DNA of 64,000 nt from assembly GCF_903166545.1 (NCBI RefSeq), contig NZ_CAESCH010000001.1, positions 3,848,001-3,912,000 on the forward strand, given 5' to 3'. A program made the translations under genes and the position numbers. This document shows positions 1 through 7,774 of the stretch, in pieces. The notes beneath the pieces were generated by a model. It saw nothing but the letters and a program-made list of their open reading frames with translations. It made no database searches and was not told where the DNA came from. The first letter of the stretch is position 1, and every line of letters starts with the position of its first letter. This DNA comes from Metabacillus schmidteae. GTDB lineage: Bacteria; Bacillota; Bacilli; Bacillales; Bacillaceae.

Positions 1-432
1 TGGACCGATAATAAGCGTATTTAACCACTTCTGATGAAATACATATGAAACAAAAGGTTCCGCAATTCCCAGCTTCTCTCTAGCAATTCGAATATTAAAA
101 GATGTAACATCACGTATCGCCTTAACTCGTCCATTTTCTGTAATCACACGTCCCGACAACCCCACACGGTGACCACCACGAACTGTAATATAGCCCTTTT
201 TCAATTCGTCTTCTAATGTATAAATTGAATAATGGCTTAGTTCGTTTAATAGATTGATTGAGTCTTCATATGTTGTCATCGATGCAAGGAATATTGGTTT
301 CCCTGCTATGATGACCTCAACCTTTTTCATCACACGAATACGAATTTCTTCTATTCGAGACAAACTTGCTGGATGAAGCTTCAAGATTTCTTTTCTTATG
401 GATTCCGGAAGCATTTCTAGCAATTCTTTCAT
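1..432 (-). CDS. spoIIIAA: Stage III sporulation protein AA, N-terminal part (runs off the window)
   Basis: Reading the minus strand from the ATG at 432, 144 codons are open to the window edge, so the C-terminal half with the ATPase core is missing here. The visible part begins MKELLEMLPESIRKEIL and contains RIEEIRIRV and GHRVGLSGRV, which I recognise as SpoIIIAA. The family is a secretion-type ATPase of the SpoIIIA-SpoIIQ channel between mother cell and forespore. A strong AGGAGG lies 6-11 nt before the ATG. It is the first gene of spoIIIAA-AH in B. subtilis; yqhV lies just upstream on the same strand, as in that species. Confidence 0.9.
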   Translation of the reverse strand, partial: MKELLEMLPESIRKEILKLHPASLSRIEEIRIRVMKKVEVIIAGKPIFLASMTTYEDSINLLNELSHYSIYTLEDELKKGYITVRGGHRVGLSGRVITENGRVKAIRDVTSFNIRIAREKLGIAEPFVSYVFHQKWLNTLIIGP

Positions 433-465
433 ACCGCTTCCTCCTATTTACCGATTCGTTACTCT

Positions 466-494
466 AATCTATGCATGCTTGACCACATTCATGA
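466..494 (-). promoter_or_regulatory. Candidate sigma-E promoter of the spoIIIA operon
   Basis: On the minus strand TCATGAA (494-488) is followed after 14 nt by CATAGATT (473-466), resembling the mother-cell sigma-E -35 (KMATATT) and -10 (CATACAnT) elements. The -35 match is weak. In B. subtilis spoIIIA is transcribed by sigma-E from this position, which is the main reason for proposing it. Confidence 0.35.
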
Positions 495-538
495 CATAAA
501 AGCCCGGAGTTTTTATTGTCCAACAGATAGGTAACACT

Positions 539-820
539 TTATTTGTAAATTCCAAAAAGGATAAAGAAAACACCTAATCCAATAAATAGTAGCTTCGCAT
601 AAGATAATTGATCTGCAATTTGAAAAATCCCTATTGTCATCGTCACAATGAAAATAACCGGTCCAACGATCGCCAATAATGAATTAATTGTCACCGCTTT
701 TTTTACATCATTCAAAACTAACATTAAAATAGCCGCTGTTAATTCGATCCCTGCTGATAAAAATCTAAGACCCGCCATTGCAAGTACAGTTGAATCAATG
801 TGTGAAAATATACGTTTCAT
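539..820 (-). CDS. yqhV: Small membrane protein YqhV (DUF2619)
   Basis: A 93-residue hydrophobic protein with three likely membrane segments (about residues 12-36, 42-65 and 70-92). The length and the position directly upstream of spoIIIAA match YqhV of B. subtilis. The start ATG at 820 follows an AGGAGG at normal distance. Its function is unknown. It is on the same strand as spoIIIAA and about 100 bp from it, so it may be co-transcribed during sporulation, but the candidate sigma-E promoter between them suggests that spoIIIA also has its own. Confidence 0.85.
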   Translation of the reverse strand: MKRIFSHIDSTVLAMAGLRFLSAGIELTAAILMLVLNDVKKAVTINSLLAIVGPVIFIVTMTIGIFQIADQLSYAKLLFIGLGVFFILFGIYK

Positions 821-930
821 GTTGTCCTCCTAAAAGCATAAGTTTGTACACCTTATGCTAAAGACATAGGATTTAGACAACAAAGATATATAATATGAAG
901 AAATAAACTTGTAGAAGGAAGTGCCCTTTT

Positions 931-1569
931 ATGACTATTCTTTCTAAGCTCTCGTCTCAAGTTGGTGAGAGGACAGAGGAAGGAAATCGCTTCGTTGCTA
1001 CGCTCTGTATGGAAAACCCTTTACTCTTAAATGAAATAAAAGGCGGTCTTAAAGAAAAAGACCCATTGTTGATAGGAGATTGTGTTGAGGTGATTACAAA
1101 AGTAGCGGAAGTTCACCCGGAATTAGTTGTTTCTTTTACTGATTTGTTGATTGAACTGTTGCATGCTAAGGCAAAAAGAATTCGTTGGGAAGCAATTCAT
1201 GCTATTTCACTTCTGACACCATTTATTCCTGAGCAAATCTTTTTACTTCTGCCAACGTTGATAGATTTAATTCATCATGATAAAAGCACAATTGTCAGGG
1301 ATTATTCTATTCAAACTCTTGTCAATTTCGCCACTATTGGAGAAGAGGAAGCTCTTACTGTTTACCCAATTTTGAAGGACTCACTTCCGTTATGGAATGG
1401 GAAACATCGTAACCGTGTATTATCGGGGTTACTAAATGTGTGTAAGCAGGCTCCAACTTGTATCTTGGAAATAAGAGGAATTGCAGAGGAATTTATTGAA
1501 GATAACCGGACTGGTGTTCGTAAAACAGCTAGAAGTATCGTGAAAGCAATCGACAAGGGGACAGTTTAG
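931..1569 (+). CDS. HEAT-repeat protein of unknown function
   Basis: A 212-residue soluble protein with no membrane segment or signal peptide. It consists of repeating antiparallel helix pairs of HEAT type, for example around RIRWEAIHAISLLTPFIP (about residues 90-107) and STIVRDYSIQTLVNFATIG (about 119-137). Such solenoids usually bind proteins or nucleic acids; no catalytic motif is visible. An AAGGAAGTG lies before the ATG at 931. It is divergent from yqhV and sits between yqhV and efp, which are adjacent in B. subtilis, so it is an accessory gene at this locus. I do not recognise a named family member. Confidence 0.75.
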   Translation: MTILSKLSSQVGERTEEGNRFVATLCMENPLLLNEIKGGLKEKDPLLIGDCVEVITKVAEVHPELVVSFTDLLIELLHAKAKRIRWEAIHAISLLTPFIPEQIFLLLPTLIDLIHHDKSTIVRDYSIQTLVNFATIGEEEALTVYPILKDSLPLWNGKHRNRVLSGLLNVCKQAPTCILEIRGIAEEFIEDNRTGVRKTARSIVKAIDKGTV

Positions 1570-1601
1570 AATCAGGCTCGATTACTAAATTTCGCCGCAC
1601 A

Positions 1602-1636
1602 AAAAAGAGATGCCAGTTTATTCAGCATCTCTTTTT
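1602..1636. terminator. Bidirectional intrinsic terminator between the HEAT gene and efp
   Basis: A 12-bp perfect inverted repeat (AAAAAGAGATGC / GCATCTCTTTTT) with an 11-nt loop and T runs on both strands lies between the two convergent genes. Confidence 0.9.
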
Positions 1637-1646
1637 AGAAATAATT

Positions 1647-2204
1647 TTACGCACGTGATACGTAAGAACCTTCTGTTGTATTAATAATTAAACGATCACC
1701 TTGGTTAATAAAGAATGGTACTTGAACAGTTAGCCCTGTTTCAAGAGTAGCTGGTTTAGAACCACCTGAAGCTGTATCACCTTTAATACCTGGCTCAGTC
1801 TCTGTTACTTCCAGCTCTACAGTGTTTGGAAGCTCAACACCAAGTGTTTCTGTTCCAAACATCATAATTTGCACTTCCATATTTTCTTTAAGGAATTTTA
1901 ATTCATACTCAATTTGAGTTGATGGTAATTCAATTTGATCATATGTTTCTGTATCCATAAATGCATGTTGATCACCATTAGCATATAGATATTGCATTCT
2001 ACGAGTTTCAATTTGAGCTTTCGCTACTTTTTCACCCGCACGGAATGTTTTCTCTTGAACTGCTCCAGTACGTAAATTACGTAACTTTGAACGAACAAAA
2101 GCTGCGCCTTTACCAGGTTTTACGTGTTGGAAATCCATTACACGCCAAATGCCGTTGTCCACCTCAATCGTTAATCCTGTACGAAAGTCATTTACTGAAA
2201 TCAT
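1647..2204 (-). CDS. efp: Translation elongation factor P
   Basis: A 185-residue protein of normal EF-P length with the three-domain beta-barrel family sequence. EF-P binds between the P and E sites of the ribosome and rescues stalling at polyproline stretches. Lys32 in the loop HVKPGKG is the residue modified in this family (5-aminopentanol in B. subtilis). The start ATG at 2204 has an AGGAGG box. The papA gene lies 92 bp upstream on the same strand, as in B. subtilis, so the two may share a transcript. The bidirectional terminator at 1602-1636 ends it. Confidence 0.97.
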   Translation of the reverse strand: MISVNDFRTGLTIEVDNGIWRVMDFQHVKPGKGAAFVRSKLRNLRTGAVQEKTFRAGEKVAKAQIETRRMQYLYANGDQHAFMDTETYDQIELPSTQIEYELKFLKENMEVQIMMFGTETLGVELPNTVELEVTETEPGIKGDTASGGSKPATLETGLTVQVPFFINQGDRLIINTTEGSYVSRA

Positions 2205-2296
2205 AAAATAGTCCTCCTAGTAGATAAATAAATAAGGAAACGTGAGCTTTTTTGCTCATAACCTCATTCTTATATGTAAAGAACATGTCTTCCCTA

Positions 2297-3358
2297 TTAT
2301 AGAATAATAAGACCTTTTGGCGAATGAGTTAATGACTCATTACCATTATCTGTAATTACTGTATCATCCTCAATTCTGACACCGCCAAGACCCGCTACAT
2401 AAATACCCGGTTCAACTGTAACAACCATTCCCGGTTCTAGAATTGTGTCAGATCTAAAAGATAAAGCTGGTCCTTCATGCACTTCCATTCCAAGACCGTG
2501 CCCTGTTGAATGACCAAAATACTCTCCATAGCCTTTTTCTTTTATGTAATCACGAGTCAAAGCATCTGCCTGCTTACCTGTCATGCCAGGCTTAATTCCA
2601 TTCATACCGCGCAATTGTGCTTCAAGTACAACAGAGTATATTGTTTTTAATTCATCACTCGGTTCTCCAACAGCAAACGTTCTTGTAATGTCTGAGCAAT
2701 ACCCTTTGTAGTATGCACCAAAATCAAGTGTAACAAAATCACCTTTTTCGATTTCTTTTTCGCTTGCGACACCATGTGGTAGTGCAGATCGATACCCTGA
2801 TGCAACGATAATATCAAAAGAGGAAGAAACAGCTCCGTTTTTTCTCATAAAAAATTCGAGCTCATTTGCTACCTCGATTTCCTTTAAACCCGGCTTGATA
2901 TAATTAAGAATGTGTTTATATGCAGCATCAGCAATCTCAGCCGCTTCCTTTAATATCTTAATCTCTGAAGGTGACTTTATCAAGCGTAACTTTTCTACTG
3001 CCCCTGATACAGGAATAAACTCAGTATGTTTTAAAACATTTTTATATGATGTAAAAGCTTGGTATGTAACATGATCTTGTTCAAATCCTAATCTTTGAAT
3101 ACCCAGTTTTTCAACTTGAGTTGCCACTTCGTCCGTAATAGGAACTGTATGTTGAACAATGTCAAAGCCCTCTATCTCTTTTGCAGCTTGCTCTGTATAA
3201 CGAAAATCTGTGATAAACACCGCTTTTTCCTTTGAAATTACAGCTACTCCGGCTGTCCCGGTAAAACCTGTCATATATCTTCGATTGTATTCACTTGTTA
3301 TTAAAAGTCCATCAACAGATAACTCATTAAATCGTTTGCGAATGTTTTCTAATTTCAT
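2297..3358 (-). CDS. papA: Xaa-Pro dipeptidase (M24B aminopeptidase P family)
   Basis: A 353-residue cytoplasmic metallopeptidase. The N-terminal creatinase-like domain spans about residues 1-125. The C-terminal pita-bread domain carries the metal ligands in LDFGAYYKGYCSDITRTF (two Asp), the His in GHSTGHGLG, and two Glu in TVEPGIY and VRIEDD. It cleaves X-Pro peptide bonds. The start ATG at 3358 overlaps the aroQ stop codon by one base (TAATG), indicating translational coupling. It corresponds to yqhT in B. subtilis, and the pairing with efp, a polyproline factor, is conserved in Bacillus. Confidence 0.94.
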   Translation of the reverse strand: MKLENIRKRFNELSVDGLLITSEYNRRYMTGFTGTAGVAVISKEKAVFITDFRYTEQAAKEIEGFDIVQHTVPITDEVATQVEKLGIQRLGFEQDHVTYQAFTSYKNVLKHTEFIPVSGAVEKLRLIKSPSEIKILKEAAEIADAAYKHILNYIKPGLKEIEVANELEFFMRKNGAVSSSFDIIVASGYRSALPHGVASEKEIEKGDFVTLDFGAYYKGYCSDITRTFAVGEPSDELKTIYSVVLEAQLRGMNGIKPGMTGKQADALTRDYIKEKGYGEYFGHSTGHGLGMEVHEGPALSFRSDTILEPGMVVTVEPGIYVAGLGGVRIEDDTVITDNGNESLTHSPKGLIIL

Positions 3359-3798
3359 TAATTCATACCCCCTGTTCGGTCTTTTAATGCAAGAATGGCT
3401 AATTCATACCCTTTAAATCCTAACCCGATAATTTGGCCAGCTGTGACAGGAGCTGTAACAGATGTATGGCGAAATTCCTCTCTTGCGTGAACATTTGAAA
3501 TATGTACTTCAATGACTGGAATAGAGATACCTGCAATTGCATCTCGAATTGCGTAACTATAATGTGTAAAAGCACCAGGATTTATTATGATTCCATTATA
3601 TTGTTCGTCTGCTTCGTGAATGGCATCGATCAAATCACCTTCATGATTGGATTGAAAGCATGTCACTTCACAGTTTAGCTTTTCACCAAATGTTAGGAGA
3701 CTTTTTTCAAGATCAATTAATGTATTTGAACCATAAACCCCCGGCTCTCGTTTTCCTAATAGATTTAAATTTGGTCCATTTATTACTAACACTTTCAT
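3358..3798 (-). CDS. aroQ: Type II 3-dehydroquinate dehydratase
   Basis: A 146-residue dodecameric-type dehydroquinase that converts 3-dehydroquinate to 3-dehydroshikimate in the shikimate pathway. Visible motifs are VLVINGPNLNLLGKREP at the N terminus with the flexible-lid Arg/Tyr (REPGVYG), INPGAFTHYS, and HISNVHAREEFRHTS with the catalytic His. I chose the ATG at 3798, preceded by GAGGTG. A GTG at 3813 in the same frame lies inside that ribosome binding site and would add five unrelated residues. It overlaps papA downstream by one base. Confidence 0.94.
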   Translation of the reverse strand: MKVLVINGPNLNLLGKREPGVYGSNTLIDLEKSLLTFGEKLNCEVTCFQSNHEGDLIDAIHEADEQYNGIIINPGAFTHYSYAIRDAIAGISIPVIEVHISNVHAREEFRHTSVTAPVTAGQIIGLGFKGYELAILALKDRTGGMN

Positions 3799-3881
3799 AA
3801 ATGTTTTTAACACCTCTTTTCATAAACAAGGATCAGTTTTTCTTATCCTATCATCGATAAACCTTATACTTCTGATAGTAC

Positions 3882-3910
3882 AAAAAAGAATGTTCATTAC
3901 ATGAACATTC
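3882..3910 (-). terminator. Intrinsic terminator of yqhR
   Basis: A 10-bp perfect stem (GAATGTTCAT / ATGAACATTC) with a 3-nt loop is followed on the minus strand by six T. It separates yqhR from aroQ-papA-efp. Confidence 0.88.
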
Positions 3911-3934
3911 TACCATATCAAGATCTTGTTTACC

Positions 3935-4456
3935 TTAGCTTTCTAATTTGGTATTAAATTCTTTATAATCAAATGAAATTGAGTATCCTATAAAAACTCC
4001 GTACAATATATAAAGACATAATGTGGTAACGATAGTCGCTCGTGATAATTCGAAGACAGTTTCTACATTTGGAAAAATAGGATTCAGAATAAAAAATACT
4101 AAGCCCCATAACGCTCCTCCATAAAGAATTCCGAGCCACATGCCATCGAAACGTTTTAAAATTGCATAATAAACTAATGCTGCCCCTACTGAGATTAACC
4201 CAATAATAATAATACTTATTATATTTCCAAGAACTCCATCCTTCCAATCACCGAGTGTAAAAGGTTGTAAGATAAGGTTGGGGCTTATCTCGGTAAAATT
4301 TAAAATGTATGCAAGATAGGCGATTGCACTCCAAAAAACTCCACCAGCAAATCCCGTCACGATCGACTTCCCCATCACTGACATCGGTTCTTCTTTTTTA
4401 TTCTGTTCTAGATTTGGTTGATCCTTTTTCTTAATATTTTCTTCTTTGTCTGCCAT
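3935..4456 (-). CDS. yqhR: Membrane protein YqhR
   Basis: A 173-residue integral membrane protein: a charged N-terminal stretch of about 30 residues (EENIKKKDQPNLEQNKKEE) and then four likely membrane helices. Length and position between aroQ and yqhQ match B. subtilis YqhR, whose function is unknown. I chose the ATG at 4456 because GGAGGTG lies 6 nt upstream; the frame is open for ten more codons that lack such a site. Confidence 0.85.
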   Translation of the reverse strand: MADKEENIKKKDQPNLEQNKKEEPMSVMGKSIVTGFAGGVFWSAIAYLAYILNFTEISPNLILQPFTLGDWKDGVLGNIISIIIIGLISVGAALVYYAILKRFDGMWLGILYGGALWGLVFFILNPIFPNVETVFELSRATIVTTLCLYILYGVFIGYSISFDYKEFNTKLES

Positions 4457-4831
4457 CTTCAACACCTCCATTCTTACTATGTCCAATTTTTACGTATGCA
4501 TGATTCCTTAAAGAATGAAATCATATAAATTACACATTTTTCACCTAAATAATGTCTAGTAAAAAAATGGCTGGGTATAATGTTATTATAGGAATAATTT
4601 CCATACATTAGTTTAAACTAAACGATAGAAAAAGGAAGAATTATGATCATTTGTCCATTTTTACCACACCAAAGAACAGTTTAATCATTGTGATTTTTCG
4701 GGCTTTATTATGTTCATTTCTAAACATCACTATAGAGGTTTCGCTCTAAATTCTGTATTATAGAGATATTAGCTAAACTTTGATTAAACATTGTTTACTT
4801 TCATAATAAGAATTAGATAGGTTGGTGTCAC
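4457..4831. other. 375-bp intergenic region between divergent yqhR and yqhQ
   Basis: AT-rich sequence that must hold the promoters of both divergent genes. TATAAT-like strings occur (for example GTATAATG near 4575), but I cannot assign a -35 with confidence. I see no hairpin, repeat or RNA motif. Confidence 0.5.
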
Positions 4832-5782
4832 ATGGCAAATGAAAAAAAACCTGCATATGGTGGGCAAGCTGTTATCGAAGGTGTTATGTTTGGTGGAAAA
4901 CACCATTATGTAACCGCCATTCGTCGCACGGATAACTCAATTGATTATTTCCATTTACCTAGAAAAAATCAAAAAACATTATCCTCTCTAAAAAAAATAC
5001 CATTTTTACGAGGGATTATCGCTATCATTGAGGCAAGCGCAAATGGTTCTAAGCATTTAAACTTTGCTACTGAACGCTTTGAAGTTGACCCATCGGATGA
5101 CGAGCAAATGATTGAGGAACAAAAGACAAAAAATGATTCCAAATTAACTATGTGGCTCGGCATTGCAGCAGTAGGGGTTCTCTCCTTTTTCTTCGGTAAG
5201 GTTATCTTTACGCTATTGCCTGTTTTCTTAGCAGAATTTTTTCGTCCCCTTATCCCTTCCGATTTCGGGCAAATTCTTATAGAAGGCGCTTTCAAACTCG
5301 CGTTACTTTTAGCATATATATATGCTATATCGTTTACCCCTTTAATAAGGCGCGTGTTTCAATACCATGGGGCAGAGCATAAAGTAATTAACACATATGA
5401 AAACAATTTAGAGTTAACAGTTGAAAATGTTCAAAGTCAATCACGTTTGCATTACAGATGTGGCAGCAGCTTTATTCTCTTTACTGTCATTGTTGGGGTT
5501 TTTGTTTACACTCTTGTTCCAACAGATCCTTTATGGTTAAGAATCGTGAATCGGTTGGCATTAATTCCTGTCGTTCTTGGAATATCCTTTGAGGTATTAC
5601 AACTCACAAATAAGGTTCGGCACATTCCGATTTTACGATTTTTAGGGTACCCGGGTCTCTGGTTACAGCTCTTAACGACAAAAGAACCTACAAATGACCA
5701 AGTTGAAGTAGCAATCGCCAGTTTCAACGAACTTCTTCGGATGGAAAAAGAGACTCAGACGTCCGCAGAGCAAATCGTGTAA
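4832..5782 (+). CDS. yqhQ: DUF1385 membrane protein YqhQ
   Basis: A 316-residue protein with the DUF1385 signature GGQAVIEGVMFGG near the N terminus, a conserved FQYHGAEHKVI segment in the middle, RLHYRCGSSFI, and about four membrane helices (roughly residues 108-128, 150-170, 215-235 and 240-260). The family is described as a putative metal-dependent membrane enzyme; the reaction is unknown. The start is the ATG at 4832, with only a weak GGTTGGTG ahead of it. yqhP follows 44 bp downstream on the same strand, as in B. subtilis. Confidence 0.88.
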   Translation: MANEKKPAYGGQAVIEGVMFGGKHHYVTAIRRTDNSIDYFHLPRKNQKTLSSLKKIPFLRGIIAIIEASANGSKHLNFATERFEVDPSDDEQMIEEQKTKNDSKLTMWLGIAAVGVLSFFFGKVIFTLLPVFLAEFFRPLIPSDFGQILIEGAFKLALLLAYIYAISFTPLIRRVFQYHGAEHKVINTYENNLELTVENVQSQSRLHYRCGSSFILFTVIVGVFVYTLVPTDPLWLRIVNRLALIPVVLGISFEVLQLTNKVRHIPILRFLGYPGLWLQLLTTKEPTNDQVEVAIASFNELLRMEKETQTSAEQIV

Positions 5783-5826
5783 TTTGAACGTATTTTGATT
5801 GGTATCTTTCCTTGGAGGTGGTCAGA

Positions 5827-6207
5827 ATGAATCGTCGTACGAATTGGATCGTCATGGTTATTATTTTATTAGGAGTACTTGGTTTTGTCACAACCCTCGT
5901 GTCAGAGCCTCTATGGCTTTTAAAACAAATTGCAATCTATGCAGCAATCGCCGGGGGAATTTATCTTATCTATCGATTAGTTTCTAAAAAAAGAATGGGG
6001 AAAGAACATTCTTCCTATTTAAAGGCTGCGAAACAATCCAAAAGACGTTTAGACGACCGAAGCAAGAAGGGTTCAAATGTTAGAAACATATCTCAGGTAA
6101 AGAAAACAAAAAAAGCCTCTGCAATTAAAAAGAAAAAACAACAACCTTCACATCTAACAGTCATTGAAGGAAAAAAAGGCAAAAAGAAAAACCGGGCCTT
6201 TTTCTAA
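5827..6207 (+). CDS. yqhP: Membrane protein YqhP with basic tail
   Basis: A 126-residue protein with two N-terminal membrane helices (about residues 6-25 and 30-50) followed by a strongly basic Lys/Arg-rich cytoplasmic tail that ends KKGKKKNRAFF. The ATG at 5827 is chosen because TTGGAGGTGG lies just before it; the longer open frame from 5812 would start inside that ribosome binding site. It corresponds by position and form to YqhP (SA1362 family) of B. subtilis, function unknown. Its last four bases overlap the end of convergent yqhO. Confidence 0.8.
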   Translation: MNRRTNWIVMVIILLGVLGFVTTLVSEPLWLLKQIAIYAAIAGGIYLIYRLVSKKRMGKEHSSYLKAAKQSKRRLDDRSKKGSNVRNISQVKKTKKASAIKKKKQQPSHLTVIEGKKGKKKNRAFF

Positions 6208-7091
6208 TAAGTCCACCTTTTTAGAAATTCGTTCGTTCGATTTCGACCTAGCTCTATTAGAGCTAGTTTTTTTTGTTCATTTATTTCAAATTCTGTTGTC
6301 ACGATGTTTTCAACAGGAATAAATACAATGTTCTTTTCATGTCTTTTTGATATATGTCTACTATCATGCGCATCTTTCATCGTTTCAAAAAGGGCGTTAA
6401 ACATATCGATCGCATTATGAATTTCTTTGGGCGGCCGTTCCTTTTCACTATAACTTAACTTTATCCCCAGAACCGGCCTTTTCTTAGAATGTTGACTTTT
6501 TTGCTGAAAAAGCCAGATTGGAAAATTACTTAGCACACCTCCGTCAACAAAAATATTCACTCCTTTTGCTGTTGTTAGTTTAACAGGTTCAAAAAAGTAA
6601 GGAAGACTGCAGCTCATTCTTACTGCTTTTGCAACGGAAAAAGATAAAGGATCAATTCCATATTGAAGTAAATCATCAGGCAACACGATCAAACGACCAT
6701 TTGTTAGATCTGAAGCAACCACTCTTAAACTTCCTATTGGCAAATCAGCAAATGTGCTAATCCCTTTATTTCTTAGCTTCTGACAGATCCACTCTTCCAG
6801 TTTGACCCCTCGATACAAACCCAAATTCCAATAAAGTGAAATCCATTTTGTAATAGGATGCGGAAGAAACGACTTTCTTGCATCTAATAACAATTTCAAA
6901 TCTAATTCATCCATCATCTCTAAAATTTCATCACTTTTATAACCAGCCATGACAAATGCACAAATAATAGATCCTGCACTTGTTCCTGCCAGGCGTTTAA
7001 ACTTAAATCCTTTTTTTTCAATCGCTTCATACGCCCCTATTAGAGCAAATCCCTTTATTCCACCACCTGAAAATACTCCGTCTATTTGCAT
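6204..7091 (-). CDS. yqhO: Patatin-like phospholipase family protein
   Basis: A 295-residue protein with the patatin catalytic dyad: the nucleophile in GTSAGS (about residues 37-42) and the Asp in DGG (about 188-190). A glycine-rich oxyanion motif GGGIKG lies at the N terminus (about residues 9-14). The family hydrolyses acyl esters of lipids; the substrate here is not known. It is a soluble protein without a signal peptide. It matches YqhO of B. subtilis by position, between yqhP and mntR, and is transcribed towards yqhP with a 4-bp 3' overlap. Confidence 0.92.
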   Translation of the reverse strand: MQIDGVFSGGGIKGFALIGAYEAIEKKGFKFKRLAGTSAGSIICAFVMAGYKSDEILEMMDELDLKLLLDARKSFLPHPITKWISLYWNLGLYRGVKLEEWICQKLRNKGISTFADLPIGSLRVVASDLTNGRLIVLPDDLLQYGIDPLSFSVAKAVRMSCSLPYFFEPVKLTTAKGVNIFVDGGVLSNFPIWLFQQKSQHSKKRPVLGIKLSYSEKERPPKEIHNAIDMFNALFETMKDAHDSRHISKRHEKNIVFIPVENIVTTEFEINEQKKLALIELGRNRTNEFLKRWTY

Positions 7092-7182
7092 TTCTCCTCA
7101 CCATCCTCCTTTATAGTGTAAGAGAGGGTTAGAGAAAATAGACCATGATTTATATAGGCCGAGATAATCACAACATTCCATA

Positions 7183-7222
7183 AAAAAACTGACGGAAATC
7201 GAATGCTTTCCGTCAGTTTTTT
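7183..7222. terminator. Terminator of mntR
   Basis: A 16-bp perfect inverted repeat (AAAAAACTGACGGAAA / TTTCCGTCAGTTTTTT) with an 8-nt loop, symmetric in its T runs. It overlaps the mntR stop codon and sits between mntR and yqhO. Confidence 0.9.
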
Positions 7223-7640
7223 AAGCTTCATTATTTTTTTGTATTTGACGAAGAGTCTCTACTCTTTCTTCATTTCCCTCAAAATATTGAACTAAATCAC
7301 CTATACGATCAATCGCATTCCAACTTAAGTGGTGTTCAATTCCTTCTACATCATCATAAATTTTATCCTCATCCACACCGATAATATGTAAAAATTGCTC
7401 TAAAAGTTCATGACGATACACTAAGCGCTTTCCAATTTTCTTCCCTTTATTTGTTAAAACAAGTCCCCGATATTTTTCATAAATAAGATATTCATCTTTA
7501 TCTAATTTTTGAACCATTTTTGTAACAGAGGAGGGATGTACAGACAATGCTTCGGCTATATCGGAAACTCGAGCATACCCTTTATCTTCAATAAGTAAAT
7601 AAATCTGTTCTATATAATCTTCCATACTTGGTGTTGGCAT
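7221..7640 (-). CDS. mntR: Manganese-responsive transcriptional repressor MntR
   Basis: A 139-residue DtxR-family regulator close to the 142 residues of B. subtilis MntR. The winged helix-turn-helix covers about residues 5-65 and the dimerisation/metal domain the rest. All six manganese ligands known from B. subtilis are in place: Asp8, Glu11, His77, Glu99, Glu102 and His103. With Mn(II) bound it represses Mn uptake genes. It is flanked by yqhO as in B. subtilis, but nrdJ rather than lipM lies on its other side. Confidence 0.96.
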   Translation of the reverse strand: MPTPSMEDYIEQIYLLIEDKGYARVSDIAEALSVHPSSVTKMVQKLDKDEYLIYEKYRGLVLTNKGKKIGKRLVYRHELLEQFLHIIGVDEDKIYDDVEGIEHHLSWNAIDRIGDLVQYFEGNEERVETLRQIQKNNEA

Positions 7641-7730
7641 TTTGTTCCCTCCATAATAGCCGATCTTTTTAACGAAATCATTACAATTTTACATGAGTTT
7701 GTGAATGATGACAAGGTTTTGCAGGTAAGA

Positions 7731-7757
7731 AAAGGACCTGACGTTGTCAGATCCTTT
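7731..7757 (-). terminator. Terminator of nrdJ
   Basis: A hairpin AAAGGAcCTGAC / GTCAGaTCCTTT with a 3-nt loop lies 18 nt past the nrdJ stop codon; a T-rich stretch follows on the minus strand. Confidence 0.8.
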
Positions 7758-7774
7758 ATACTTAATAATTTAGA